The notes beneath the pieces are model-generated. The model saw only the letters and a program-made list of their open reading frames with translations. It had not been told where the DNA came from and ran no database searches. From NCBI GenBank assembly GCA_001404055.1, contig CXTY01000017.1, forward strand, positions 212,386 to 276,385: a DNA stretch of 64,000 nt. Reading direction: 5' to 3'. The stretch's first letter is position 1, and every line of letters starts with the position of its first letter. Source of the DNA: Roseibium album (GTDB lineage: Bacteria; Pseudomonadota; Alphaproteobacteria; Rhizobiales; Stappiaceae). Both the position numbers and the translations under genes were made by a program. Shown here one piece after another: positions 18,424 to 26,546 of this stretch.

Positions 18424-19092
18424 ATGACGCCTCACTCACCTTCACCGCACACCATTGATAGACCCATTCGGGTTCTACTTGCTGATGACCACGAGTTGGT
18501 AAGAGACGGCATCCGTGCCCGCTTGCGAAGGGTGCCGGAACTGGAAGTTGTCGGCGAGGCAACGAACGGACGGGACGCCTTGTCGCTGGCAAGGGAATTG
18601 CGGCCTGATGTTTTGCTCATGGATGTTTCCATGCCTGTGATGAACGGCCTGGAGGCGGCCATGCAGATCCGCAAGACACAGCCGGGCATCGCTGTTCTGA
18701 TCCTGTCAATCTATGACAATCCCGAATATGTGCGCGGCGTCGTCCAGGCAGGCGCACGCGGCTACATACTGAAAGACATTTCTGCAACCGAGATGATCAC
18801 CGCGATCAAAAGCGTCGCGACAGGAGGATACTATTTCTCCTCAGCGGTTGGACCGACGCTGGTAGGCGCGAACACATCTGCCCCGGTCGAGGACCCATAT
18901 GGTCTGACTGACCGGGAGCGCCAGGTGCTCACTGCAGTTGCGAAAGGGCAACCGAACAAGGAAGTTGCCAAAGAACTTGGTATCAGCGTGCGCACGGTCG
19001 AATCACACCGCTTGAACCTCAGAGAGAAAGTCGGCACCAAGAATGCAGCCCAACTCTACAAGGTCGCCCAGGATCTGGGCTTGCTCGACTGA
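18424..19092 (+). CDS. NarL/LuxR-family response regulator
   Basis: 222 residues. The receiver has D21/D22, phospho-acceptor D67 in 'VLLMDVSMPVMNG' and a lysine in 'GYILKDISATEM'. The C-terminal LuxR-type helix-turn-helix reads 'LTDRERQVLTAVAKGQPNKEVAKEL' and 'ISVRTVESHRLNLREKVG'. It forms an operon with the Cache kinase immediately upstream and is the probable activator of the divergent TRAP operon, by analogy with other TRAP-linked two-component systems. Confidence 0.93.
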   Translation: MTPHSPSPHTIDRPIRVLLADDHELVRDGIRARLRRVPELEVVGEATNGRDALSLARELRPDVLLMDVSMPVMNGLEAAMQIRKTQPGIAVLILSIYDNPEYVRGVVQAGARGYILKDISATEMITAIKSVATGGYYFSSAVGPTLVGANTSAPVEDPYGLTDRERQVLTAVAKGQPNKEVAKELGISVRTVESHRLNLREKVGTKNAAQLYKVAQDLGLLD

Positions 19093-19163
19093 CCGTTCAA
19101 CAACCGGATCCGTAGATCCACAACTTCGCCATTTACTCTTCCTCTCTCACCGCAGGCCTCTAC

Positions 19164-19922
19164 ATGACCAAACCGCTTGTTATGGTAACCGCCGACGTGA
19201 AATCCATTGACGGTTTCAACTGGCATGCCGTGATGTCTTCTTATCTTCAGGCAGCAATAAAAGGCTCGGACGCAATTCCCATGATCCTGCCTTCGCTTGG
19301 AGCAGAGCTCGATCTGGATGCAGCACTGGATCAGGTCGACGGCGTTCTGGCGACTGGCTCGCGGTCAAATGTAAACCCACAGCTTTATGGCCACGATCCG
19401 ATTGAGGAAAATGGCCCCTATGACCCTGATAGGGACGCAACAACACTGCCGCTCCTTAAACGCGCAATCGAACGCGGTATTCCGCTCTTTGCGATCTGCC
19501 GTGGCATGCAGGAACTGAATGTCGCTCTGGGCGGGACCCTGCTGACCGAAATTCAGGCGCTGGAAGGAAAGAATGACCATCGCGCACCTACATCGAAGCA
19601 TCAGGATGAGCGCTTCCGGATTGCGCATCCAGTCGAGGTCACGTCGGGCGGTAGTCTGGACGCAGCGCTGGGCTCAGAGCCATTTGAAGTCAATTCACTG
19701 CACCGTCAGGCAGTTGGCGATCTGGGCAATGGCTTGACGATCGAAGCCTTCGCGGAAGATGGCACAATTGAAGCCATTTCTGTCAGGGACAGTCCCGGTT
19801 TCGTGCTCGCGACGCAGTGGCACCCGGAATGGTGGGTCATGACAGACAGTCCTTCAAAAAAACTGTTTGCCGCCTTTGGCAATGCTGCCCGTGACTATCG
19901 GCAGAAGCGTCTCGGACTTTAG
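19164..19922 (+). CDS. Class I glutamine-amidotransferase-fold hydrolase (gamma-glutamyl-GABA hydrolase family)
   Basis: 252 residues of the peptidase C26/PuuD family, which hydrolyses gamma-glutamyl amides such as gamma-glutamyl-GABA in putrescine breakdown. The nucleophile elbow is 'PLFAICRGMQELNVALGG' (C112) and the His/Glu pair is in 'ATQWHPEW' (H220, E222); 'VLATGSRSNVNP' is the family's oxyanion/substrate loop. No other putrescine genes are adjacent, so the physiological substrate is open. ATG 19164 follows 71 bp of spacer after the response regulator. Confidence 0.88.
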   Translation: MTKPLVMVTADVKSIDGFNWHAVMSSYLQAAIKGSDAIPMILPSLGAELDLDAALDQVDGVLATGSRSNVNPQLYGHDPIEENGPYDPDRDATTLPLLKRAIERGIPLFAICRGMQELNVALGGTLLTEIQALEGKNDHRAPTSKHQDERFRIAHPVEVTSGGSLDAALGSEPFEVNSLHRQAVGDLGNGLTIEAFAEDGTIEAISVRDSPGFVLATQWHPEWWVMTDSPSKKLFAAFGNAARDYRQKRLGL

Positions 19923-19954
19923 CAGTCTTTTTGAGCCTCAACTCACGTGATGTG

Positions 19955-20012
19955 CCCGGCCCTAAGCCGGGGGTTGATGCATCCAGGGTCGCAGGTCCCG
20001 GATCGCATCCGG
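19955..20012. terminator. Two short hairpins between convergent genes
   Basis: CCCGGC/GCCGGG (19955-19971, 5-nt loop) and CCGGAT/ATCCGG (19998-20012, 3-nt loop) lie between converging stops. Neither has a U-run, so termination is only a suggestion. Confidence 0.3.
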
Positions 20013-20034
20013 AACGTGAATTGACTAAAGTGCC

Positions 20035-21957
20035 TTAGCGCCAGCCCAAAGCGGCGATCAACAGGGTTAGCCCGAGCAGGAATACTATGGCCGCTCCGAA
20101 GATCTCGATAGACCGGTGAATCTTCTGCGCCATCGGGCTGCCCTCACCGAAAAGCCGAACTGCAAGGTCTTTCGCACCGACCGCGAGACCAGCTAGCAGG
20201 GAAACAGTGATGCCGGTTCCAACCGCCATTGCCAGGGTAGATGCAACGCCGGCAGCAACCATCCCCTGCGACAGGGCAAAAACCAGAACCACCAAGGCTC
20301 CGGTGCAAGGTCTCAATCCCACCGCCAGGACAATCGACGCAGCACGCGCCAGCGTGATTTTGCCTTGAACCATGTCAGGCGTTGGCGCATGAGCGTGACC
20401 GCAGGTTGAACACACGCCGTCAGACCCAATGTCGTGGTGATGATCATGGCTGTGTCCATGCGCGTCATGGACGTGGTTATGGTCATCGTGTGTATGGTCA
20501 TGTCCGGCTGCACCAGCATATGCAAGCTGCCCGCCACTGATACGGCCGGCAACGCTTGCCAGCAGCGGTTTTGCGGCTTTTTGCCAAAGCAGCCAACCGC
20601 CCAGCGCGGTGATCAAAACATAGGACCCGATTTCAAACCAACGTGCGGTGTCCTGAATCGCAATACTGGTCAGATTGAAAGCGATCGCCAGTCCGCCAAC
20701 AAGTACGATGGCTGTTACAGCCTGGGCAAAAGCAGACGCGAAGGACAGGATAATACCCTTTCGCAGGGTTTCGTTGTTTGCGACCACATAAGAGGTGATG
20801 ATTGCTTTTCCGTGGCCAGGTCCTGCGGCATGGAAAACGCCGTAGGCAAAAGACAGCCCCATAAGCAGCCAGAACGCGTTGGGGTTGTTGCGGAATGAGC
20901 GGAGACTCGCAACGAGTTCCTGGTAGAATTGCTTTTGCTTGCGCGCGATCGTTCCGAACACCTGATCCCAGACACTCGATTGAGCTGCTTCCTGGCTCGG
21001 CGCTTCGATCACGGCAACCGTTTCACGCGTTTCAGCAACAACATCAGCTGCTCTGGATTGTACCTCGGTCATCCCTTCACTTTGCGCGATCTGAAGGTCT
21101 TGCCCGGACACAGTTGGCTGCTCCGTAACTTGTTCTGCAGCTCCAGGCGCGGCAGACGATGCGGCTTGGGCACCCGCGCAATTTACAATCATCTGGTTGA
21201 TCTGTGATTCCGCCGCCGATTGCAGTTCCGGCGGCAAGTCACGTTGGTCCGGGCCGATCTGCGCAAGTGCATAAGCTGTTGCATCATCCAACTGGGGTGG
21301 CTCTTTTCGTGTCACCTGGCAGGTTCCAGGTGCATTCACCGTTCCGACGGCGGTGTCTTCCTTGCCGAACCGGAAATCCACGTAATACGTCGGGTCATAG
21401 ACATCGAGCGTTATTGCATTGGCAGCGTCACTTGGTTCCTTGAGCGGAAGCGTGAAGTGCAACTCTAGGAGGTCGACGTTTTTCAGCGGCTCACCGCCAT
21501 TCATCTGCAAGTCTTCTTGAATGGCTTCGAAATCTTCCGGCTTCATAACCCAGTAGTCGGCAATTGGGATAGTTGCCACTTCAAGCCAATAATCGGTCGG
21601 CGTGCCAAAATCGAATTCAATACGGGTGTTATCGCCAAAGGTGAAATAACCGAAGTCCGCCATGCTCTCGATATTGACGTCGGCCAGTTCACTCAACTCT
21701 TCGCGCGAATAGATACCATCCTGGTTCTTGTCGAAACCCTGGATCGCGAATGCCGTGAATGCATCATCAAAACGGAAGACATGATTGACCGCAACCGCTT
21801 CCCCATCGTCGTCAAATACAAGCGCAGAGCGCGCTTCCACGAACACATGCGGATGCGCAATTGCACCAATCACCGAAACAAGAAGCAGCCCGAAAACAAG
21901 GCCCGTCCACCCTTGAATCTTAAGAAACAGGTCAGGAAAATTGCGCACGAAGATCAT
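20035..21957 (-). CDS. DUF1007-NicO fusion, putative nickel/cobalt/zinc membrane transporter
   Basis: 640 residues from ATG 21957 (MIFVRNFPDLFLKIQGW); the open frame is longer upstream, but this start leads directly into a signal-anchor helix. Residues about 40-235 are a DUF1007 domain ('AHPHVFVEARSALVFDDDG'), including an EF-hand-like loop 'DKNQDGIYSREE'. A linker follows. Residues about 345-640 are a NicO/RcnA-type permease: 'YGVFHAAGPGHGKAIITSYVVAN' and 'ALGLRPCTGALVVLVFAL'-like helices with a long His/Asp-rich cytoplasmic loop and a 'CSTCGHAH' cluster. DUF1007 and NicO proteins are often separate adjacent genes; here they are one chain. Metal identity and direction are not determined; zinc is plausible given the CobW gene at 26.5 kb. 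Confidence 0.85.
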   Translation of the reverse strand: MIFVRNFPDLFLKIQGWTGLVFGLLLVSVIGAIAHPHVFVEARSALVFDDDGEAVAVNHVFRFDDAFTAFAIQGFDKNQDGIYSREELSELADVNIESMADFGYFTFGDNTRIEFDFGTPTDYWLEVATIPIADYWVMKPEDFEAIQEDLQMNGGEPLKNVDLLELHFTLPLKEPSDAANAITLDVYDPTYYVDFRFGKEDTAVGTVNAPGTCQVTRKEPPQLDDATAYALAQIGPDQRDLPPELQSAAESQINQMIVNCAGAQAASSAAPGAAEQVTEQPTVSGQDLQIAQSEGMTEVQSRAADVVAETRETVAVIEAPSQEAAQSSVWDQVFGTIARKQKQFYQELVASLRSFRNNPNAFWLLMGLSFAYGVFHAAGPGHGKAIITSYVVANNETLRKGIILSFASAFAQAVTAIVLVGGLAIAFNLTSIAIQDTARWFEIGSYVLITALGGWLLWQKAAKPLLASVAGRISGGQLAYAGAAGHDHTHDDHNHVHDAHGHSHDHHHDIGSDGVCSTCGHAHAPTPDMVQGKITLARAASIVLAVGLRPCTGALVVLVFALSQGMVAAGVASTLAMAVGTGITVSLLAGLAVGAKDLAVRLFGEGSPMAQKIHRSIEIFGAAIVFLLGLTLLIAALGWR

Positions 21958-21969
21958 CCACCAAGAAAA

Positions 21970-21984
21970 TGTAACATGTTTACA
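21970..21984. promoter_or_regulatory. Candidate operator upstream of the DUF1007-NicO gene
   Basis: TGTAACATGTTTACA has 5-bp inverted arms (TGTAA / TTACA) and lies 12 bp upstream of the start codon on the minus strand. Size and AT-rich arms are compatible with a Fur-superfamily (Zur/Nur-like) box, but it is not a good match to the alphaproteobacterial Zur consensus I know, so the factor is unassigned. Confidence 0.35.
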
Positions 21985-22093
21985 TGACACAACTGCCAGT
22001 CTCTGACCAGAAAAGACGGCAGCATGATGACATGAGCAGGTTTCGCAACGCAAAACTGTTGAGAAATGATTTTTAGATAAAACGATCAATATT

Positions 22094-22180
22094 GGAACAC
22101 ATGTTCCGATTTCTGGTGGAAATCGAGGAAAAAGAAGACAAAACTCTCGTTATCGAGCGTAAAATATTTGCAACGATAAC
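22094..22180. promoter_or_regulatory. Inverted repeats upstream of the amino-acid dehydrogenase gene
   Basis: Two dyads lie within 105 bp of the start codon: GGAACA-CA-TGTTCC (22094-22107, perfect) and GTTATCG (22149-22155) with CGATAAC (22174-22180). The second pair flanks an AT-rich stretch that could hold the -10 region. An Lrp/AsnC-type or GntR-type regulator would be expected for a branched-chain amino-acid dehydrogenase; none is encoded alongside. Confidence 0.4.
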
Positions 22181-22197
22181 AACTGACAGAGCCGACC

Positions 22198-23271
22198 ATG
22201 AACGCCTTGCACACTTCTGTTCATCACAGCGCTGTTTTCGATCATCCTGAAATGGGAGAGCACGAAAATATCGTCTTCGTTCAGGACAAGGAAACTGGCC
22301 TGAGCGCAATCATCGCAGTCCACGATACAACATTGGGACCTGCCCTCGGCGGCTGCCGCGTCTGGCCCTATGAAACACCAGGCCACGCCCTGACAGATGC
22401 GTTGCGCCTGTCCCATGGCATGACCTACAAGAACTCTTTGGCCGGACTAGACCTCGGTGGCGGCAAGGCAGTGATCATTGCCGATCCGCGCAAGGATAAG
22501 TCCGTTGAGTTGATGGAAGCCTTTGGCCGCCACGTCGAGCGTCTTGCCGGTACCTACATCACCGCAGAAGATGTCGGCGTCTCTCCTGATGACATGGAAG
22601 CTGTTGCCAGGCATACGGAACATGTTCGCGGCACCAGCGACACCGGGCTTGGAGACCCTTCACCCTATACCGCTCTCGGCGTTTTTGAGGGCATCAAGTC
22701 ATCCGCAAGGCACGTTTTCGGCAGCAGTAACCTGCAAGGCAAAAAGATATCTTTGCAGGGCCTGGGACATGTTGGTTTTGATGTTGCAAGACAACTCCAC
22801 GAAGCCGGGGCCGATCTGACTGTTTCCGACATTCATGTTCCTGCCGTTCTTCGGGCAATCGAAGCTTTTGCAGCAACAGCGGTTGATCCGGCCGAAGCGC
22901 ATATGGTCGACGCTGACATTTTCGTCCCTTGTGCACTAGGTGCAGGATTGAATGCCAGAACCATCCCGCAAATTCAGGCCCGCATCGTTGCCGGTGCAGC
23001 AAACAACCAGCTTCAAACGCCAGCTGACGGTATTGCGCTTAAAAAGCGGGGTATCCTTTATGCACCGGACTACGCCATCAATGCAGGCGGGGTCATCTCG
23101 ATTGCCCTTGCGAAACCAGGCGGCTGTGACACCAAAGTCAGGGAAAAGACAATTGCAATCGGTGAAACCCTGACAGCTATCTTTGACCGTGCCAAACGGG
23201 AAGAAGCAACACCAGAACAGATCGCGGACAGGATGGCCGAGGAGAGGCTGTCTAACGCAAACAGCGTTTGA
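22198..23271 (+). CDS. Leu/Val/Phe-type NAD-dependent amino-acid dehydrogenase
   Basis: 357 residues of the Glu/Leu/Phe/Val dehydrogenase family, catalysing reversible oxidative deamination of an aliphatic or aromatic amino acid to its 2-oxo acid. The catalytic region 'LGGCRVWPY' and 'GMTYKNSLAGLDLGGGKAVI' carries the two family lysines (K78, K90), and the Rossmann fingerprint is 'LQGLGHVGFDVARQL'. The length matches leucine/valine dehydrogenases rather than glutamate dehydrogenase. It is monocistronic with its own terminator. Specificity among Leu, Val and Phe cannot be decided. Confidence 0.88.
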   Translation: MNALHTSVHHSAVFDHPEMGEHENIVFVQDKETGLSAIIAVHDTTLGPALGGCRVWPYETPGHALTDALRLSHGMTYKNSLAGLDLGGGKAVIIADPRKDKSVELMEAFGRHVERLAGTYITAEDVGVSPDDMEAVARHTEHVRGTSDTGLGDPSPYTALGVFEGIKSSARHVFGSSNLQGKKISLQGLGHVGFDVARQLHEAGADLTVSDIHVPAVLRAIEAFAATAVDPAEAHMVDADIFVPCALGAGLNARTIPQIQARIVAGAANNQLQTPADGIALKKRGILYAPDYAINAGGVISIALAKPGGCDTKVREKTIAIGETLTAIFDRAKREEATPEQIADRMAEERLSNANSV

Positions 23272-23300
23272 CAAAAAAACAACTGCCCGTCCTGAACGGA

Positions 23301-23326
23301 AAACGGCGGCTGGGGCCGCCGTTTTT
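23301..23326. terminator. Bidirectional rho-independent terminator
   Basis: AAACGGCGGC-TGGG-GCCGCCGTTT forms a perfect 10-bp stem followed by TTC on the plus strand and by TTTCC on the minus strand, between the converging dehydrogenase and TetR genes. Confidence 0.88.
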
Positions 23327-23353
23327 CTTATAATTCAAGCTGTTTTTCAAGCT

Positions 23354-23917
23354 TCAGGAAAACTGTGTTTCGTTGGCTTCCTTGAACAGCCGGCGCACCG
23401 CTTGTTTGGCGTCCTCAACGGCTGTTTCACCCATTTCTGCATAGCAGGCCGTGACGCCTTCGTGCAGCAGATACAATGATGTCGCAAAGGCTTTCTTGCC
23501 GCTGAGCTCGCCAAAGAAATTCAGTAGCTCACCCTTATGCCGTTTGACCGTTGCTTCGATCCCGGCGCTGTCAGGATTGGCGGCGAGCGCCTGCCGGAAG
23601 AAACACTCTTTGCCTGCGGTCATACGCATCCAGCCACCCAGCTTGTCAAACAGCTGCTCAGCTGCCGCCAAACCCGGCTCTTTCACCCCATCACGCACAT
23701 ATTTGAGATAACGGCGATGCCTGTACTCCAAGGCACCCAGGATCATGGCTTCCTTGGAGGGAAAATGACGGTAGAGCGTGCGCATGCTGACGCCAACGCC
23801 GGCCCGAAGTTCAGGAACGCTTGGTTCGGCAAAGCCTCTGCTCCAAAAAACCTTTTCCAGGCCAGCAGCAATTTGATCTTGAGCATCATCCATTCCGGAA
23901 CTTTGGAATGCATACAT
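23354..23917 (-). CDS. TetR/AcrR-family transcriptional regulator
   Basis: 187 residues. The N-terminal helix-turn-helix reads 'FAEPSVPELRAGVGVSMRTLYRHFPSKEAMI', and the rest is the usual ligand-binding helical domain. M9 (23893) is an alternative start that leaves the DNA-binding domain intact. The gene is isolated: converging with the dehydrogenase on one side and separated from a LysR gene by about 120 bp on the other. The target is therefore unknown; TetR proteins in this position often repress only themselves and an unlinked efflux or reductase gene. Confidence 0.9.
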   Translation of the reverse strand: MYAFQSSGMDDAQDQIAAGLEKVFWSRGFAEPSVPELRAGVGVSMRTLYRHFPSKEAMILGALEYRHRRYLKYVRDGVKEPGLAAAEQLFDKLGGWMRMTAGKECFFRQALAANPDSAGIEATVKRHKGELLNFFGELSGKKAFATSLYLLHEGVTACYAEMGETAVEDAKQAVRRLFKEANETQFS

Positions 23918-24034
23918 TGAATTTGCAAGTGTTACTTACATCTAAACTTAATGCACGCGTTCAACTACAAATATTCAAGCGCAGAAATAATCAAAATCCG
24001 GCTAATTACTCGTAAAACAAGGGCGACACAGCCC

Positions 24035-24934
24035 TCAACAATCAGGTTGCCCAGCCCCGTACCATTCGACGAGAAAATCAACAAAGGCACGCACTTTTCC
24101 GCTCAAGTGCCGCCGGTGCGGGTAAACCGCATGAATGCCTCGTATCGGCTCTTCGAACTTTTCCAAAAGCACGACCAGATTTCCAGCCGCGACATCGTCT
24201 TGAACGAAAAAGAGGGGCGTTCTGAGGAAGCCCAGATGACAACGCGCGGCCTCCCGTGCCGCCGCAGCGCTGTTCACCTCCAGCGGCCCCCTCACGGTGA
24301 CAGACAATTTTTCGCCGTCGTTCTGAAAGGCCCAGTTCTGTTTGAACCGATAATTGGTGTCGATGATGCAAGGTCTGGAAGCAAGGTCTGCAGGAACCTT
24401 CGGCTCTCCGTGTTTTTCTATTGTCTCGGGGCTTGCCACTAAAACGGTGCGGAACGGAGCAATCTTGCGGGCGATCAAACTGGAGTCTTCCAGCTCTGTC
24501 ACCCTAACCGCAAGGTCGAAACCTTCTTCAACAAGATCGACAATGCGGTCCTCGAGGCGAAGATCCAGGACGATGTCCGGGTAACGAACGAGGAAGTGCA
24601 TCATTGCCCGGTTCAAAATATCATCACCCATGGACCGTGGCGCGGAGACACGAAGGCGGCCCCTTACTTCCTGGTGCGACGATTGAACCGAGGTCTGCAG
24701 ATCTTCGATCCGCTGGAGGATCTCAACCGCCTCCTTGTAATACGCCCCGCCAACTTCAGTGAGAGAGACCTGCCTAGTCGTCCGGTTCAACAAGCGAACA
24801 CCAAGCTCGTCCTCGAGTTCACCGACATATTTGGAAACCAGCGCCTTGGACCGCCCCATTTCACGGGCAGCGGCAGAAAACCCGTTTGATTCCACAACTT
24901 GAATGAAGCAGCGCATGCGCGTGATTGCGTCCAT
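24035..24934 (-). CDS. LysR-family regulator (aromatic/quinone-responsive type)
   Basis: 299 residues. The winged helix reads 'MRCFIQVVESNGFSAAAREMGRSKALVSKYVGELEDELGVRLLNRTTRQVSLTEVG'-like in order across residues 7-62, followed by a substrate-binding domain with 'GRLRVSAPRSMGDDIL' and 'VYPHRRHLSGKVRAFVDFL', typical of the large DsdC/AaeR-like CrgA subgroup. No divergent target gene is present upstream; the next gene (DUF2937) is on the same strand and reads away. No ligand can be inferred. Confidence 0.9.
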   Translation of the reverse strand: MDAITRMRCFIQVVESNGFSAAAREMGRSKALVSKYVGELEDELGVRLLNRTTRQVSLTEVGGAYYKEAVEILQRIEDLQTSVQSSHQEVRGRLRVSAPRSMGDDILNRAMMHFLVRYPDIVLDLRLEDRIVDLVEEGFDLAVRVTELEDSSLIARKIAPFRTVLVASPETIEKHGEPKVPADLASRPCIIDTNYRFKQNWAFQNDGEKLSVTVRGPLEVNSAAAAREAARCHLGFLRTPLFFVQDDVAAGNLVVLLEKFEEPIRGIHAVYPHRRHLSGKVRAFVDFLVEWYGAGQPDC

Positions 24935-25048
24935 CCGGTTTCCTTCCCGCTCCCGCGATTCACTTACTGATTGCTTACAGTATTTTTACATGGAGAGCCA
25001 AAAGGTGGCAGCTGCGCAGTTCGCTGAAGCGTCGAGCGTGAGATGCAT

Positions 25049-25549
25049 TCAGCTTTTTGCAATTCTCCGACGACGGCCTAGCCATGCGATTCCAAACAAA
25101 ACCCGCATGATCAGCAACCCTGCAAGCGCGCCGAAACCGGCACTGGCAAGTCCGACAGGCGTAACAGGTATGGCAGGCTCATAGTCTTTGGCTGTCGCCT
25201 GCGCCAATTGGGGGTCGACCCCGCGCATAAAAATCATCAACCGCGCGAACGGTCCTGCTGTTTGCAGCTGTTCCTGCTGCTGTTTCAGATGAACCAGACG
25301 CTGATCAGCATTCGCCATGCTATCTCCGCGTGCCCTGATGAACGGGTCGCCAGACGACTTTTGTCGTGAGATGGCTTCGGTTATCGAAAGTCCGTATTGA
25401 GCGGCGTCTTTGCGGAAATCAGCGAGGATCTCTTCGAGTGCATCAATGGCACCGCCCAGCCTTTGCCGGTACTGCTGCGAGAACTCCGGCAACTGCGACG
25501 TTGCCGTTCCGCTCAGCACCATGACAATCAACAACAAGACCCGCGCCAT
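25049..25549 (-). CDS. DUF2937 membrane protein
   Basis: 166 residues with a hydrophobic N-terminus (signal or anchor), a helical periplasmic middle rich in Q/E/R (about 20-110) and a C-terminal transmembrane helix near 132-155 ending in an RRRR-containing tail. This layout and the 'PEFSQQYRQRLGGAIDALEEI' start match DUF2937, a family of unknown function. It starts with GGAGGAGAG before ATG, 8 bp after the WD40 gene stop, so it is the third gene of the cobW-WD40-DUF2937 unit. Confidence 0.75.
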   Translation of the reverse strand: MARVLLLIVMVLSGTATSQLPEFSQQYRQRLGGAIDALEEILADFRKDAAQYGLSITEAISRQKSSGDPFIRARGDSMANADQRLVHLKQQQEQLQTAGPFARLMIFMRGVDPQLAQATAKDYEPAIPVTPVGLASAGFGALAGLLIMRVLFGIAWLGRRRRIAKS

Positions 25550-25557
25550 CTCTCCTC

Positions 25558-26535
25558 CTAGTCTTCAAGACTGATGATGCCGGCTTCAGCGGCTTCGGTC
25601 CCAAAGGCCAGCCGCACGCCGTCGCGATCCCAGCCCATGGTGCTAATCGGCGCATTACCAGGCCGCCGCAACAAAACTTCCGCATTGTCGTTAAAACGGC
25701 ACATCATGATCATGCCGTCCTGATAGCCAACTGCAACAACGTCTTCTTTCGGATGGCAGGAAACTGCCGTTACCTGCGCATCACTACGCGCGCCGAGCTG
25801 CAATGGCGACTGGCCCATGGGCCCGGTCTTGCCGAAAAACGGCCATAAAATCGCAGCGGGGGCACCTGATGTTGCCAGATACTTGCCTTTAACTGACCAG
25901 CTGAAGGACTTCACCTTGGCCGGGTAGCCAGTCATGCGCATGTCCTGCGTGTCAGACAGCCGCCAGCCATGGAGTGCATTTTCCTGCATCGCCGTGACCA
26001 GATATTTTCCATCAGGCGAAAAATCGATACCCAGATGCGCGCCCTTCCAGGAAAGCTCAACTGGGGTCCCATCCGTGCCTGCCCACCAAAGCGTCGCACC
26101 GTCATAACGCGACACCGCAAGTCGCATTCCCTTGGGCGCGAACGCAAGGCCGCCGACGGCGCGCTCATGCGCGAACTCTTTTTCCCGCCCATCACCCATT
26201 CGAACCCACGCCGTGCGCCCGCTGGCAAATGCGATAGCGCCCGAAGGGCCGGTCGCAATCAGATCGATCCACTTGCGGGGACGTTCGGCAAGGAGTTCGT
26301 GCGAACCATCTGCTCCACTGGAATAGATACAGCCATCATCTCCAGAAGTGACGAGGCTGTTTCCATCTTGAGCGGGTTCGGCAGCAAGCAGACCAGCCTT
26401 ATGCGGCCGGCTTTTTTGAACACCCTGCCCTGAAAACAGGATCTCGCCCTCGCCGGTCGCGAAATAGGCACATTCTTTCAAAAAGCCGGAGCGAACGACA
26501 AAACCGTCCACTTTCACGGGAACAACTGTCGGCAA
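25558..26535 (-). CDS. WD40-repeat protein linked to cobW
   Basis: 325 residues of a beta-propeller with recognisable repeat blades: 'SGDDGCIYSSGADG', 'SPDGKYLVTAMQENALHGWRL', 'SVKGKYLATSGAPAAILW' and 'HPKEDVVAVGYQDGMIMM'. It starts at TTG 26535 with AAGGATT upstream, 11 bp after the CobW stop. Bacterial WD40 proteins directly downstream of CobW-type GTPases are conserved in many alphaproteobacteria; the partnership suggests a scaffold for metal delivery, but no activity is known. No signal peptide is seen, so it is cytoplasmic. Confidence 0.85.
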   Translation of the reverse strand: MPTVVPVKVDGFVVRSGFLKECAYFATGEGEILFSGQGVQKSRPHKAGLLAAEPAQDGNSLVTSGDDGCIYSSGADGSHELLAERPRKWIDLIATGPSGAIAFASGRTAWVRMGDGREKEFAHERAVGGLAFAPKGMRLAVSRYDGATLWWAGTDGTPVELSWKGAHLGIDFSPDGKYLVTAMQENALHGWRLSDTQDMRMTGYPAKVKSFSWSVKGKYLATSGAPAAILWPFFGKTGPMGQSPLQLGARSDAQVTAVSCHPKEDVVAVGYQDGMIMMCRFNDNAEVLLRRPGNAPISTMGWDRDGVRLAFGTEAAEAGIISLED

Positions 26536-26546
26536 GTCTCAAATCC

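Noticed and set aside
20434..20898. Plus-strand frame rich in Met/Val opposite the His-rich loop of the NicO gene
   Set aside because: ATGGTCATG-type runs are the complement of the CAT/GAC codons of the His/Asp loop; same for 26841-27533 opposite cobW.
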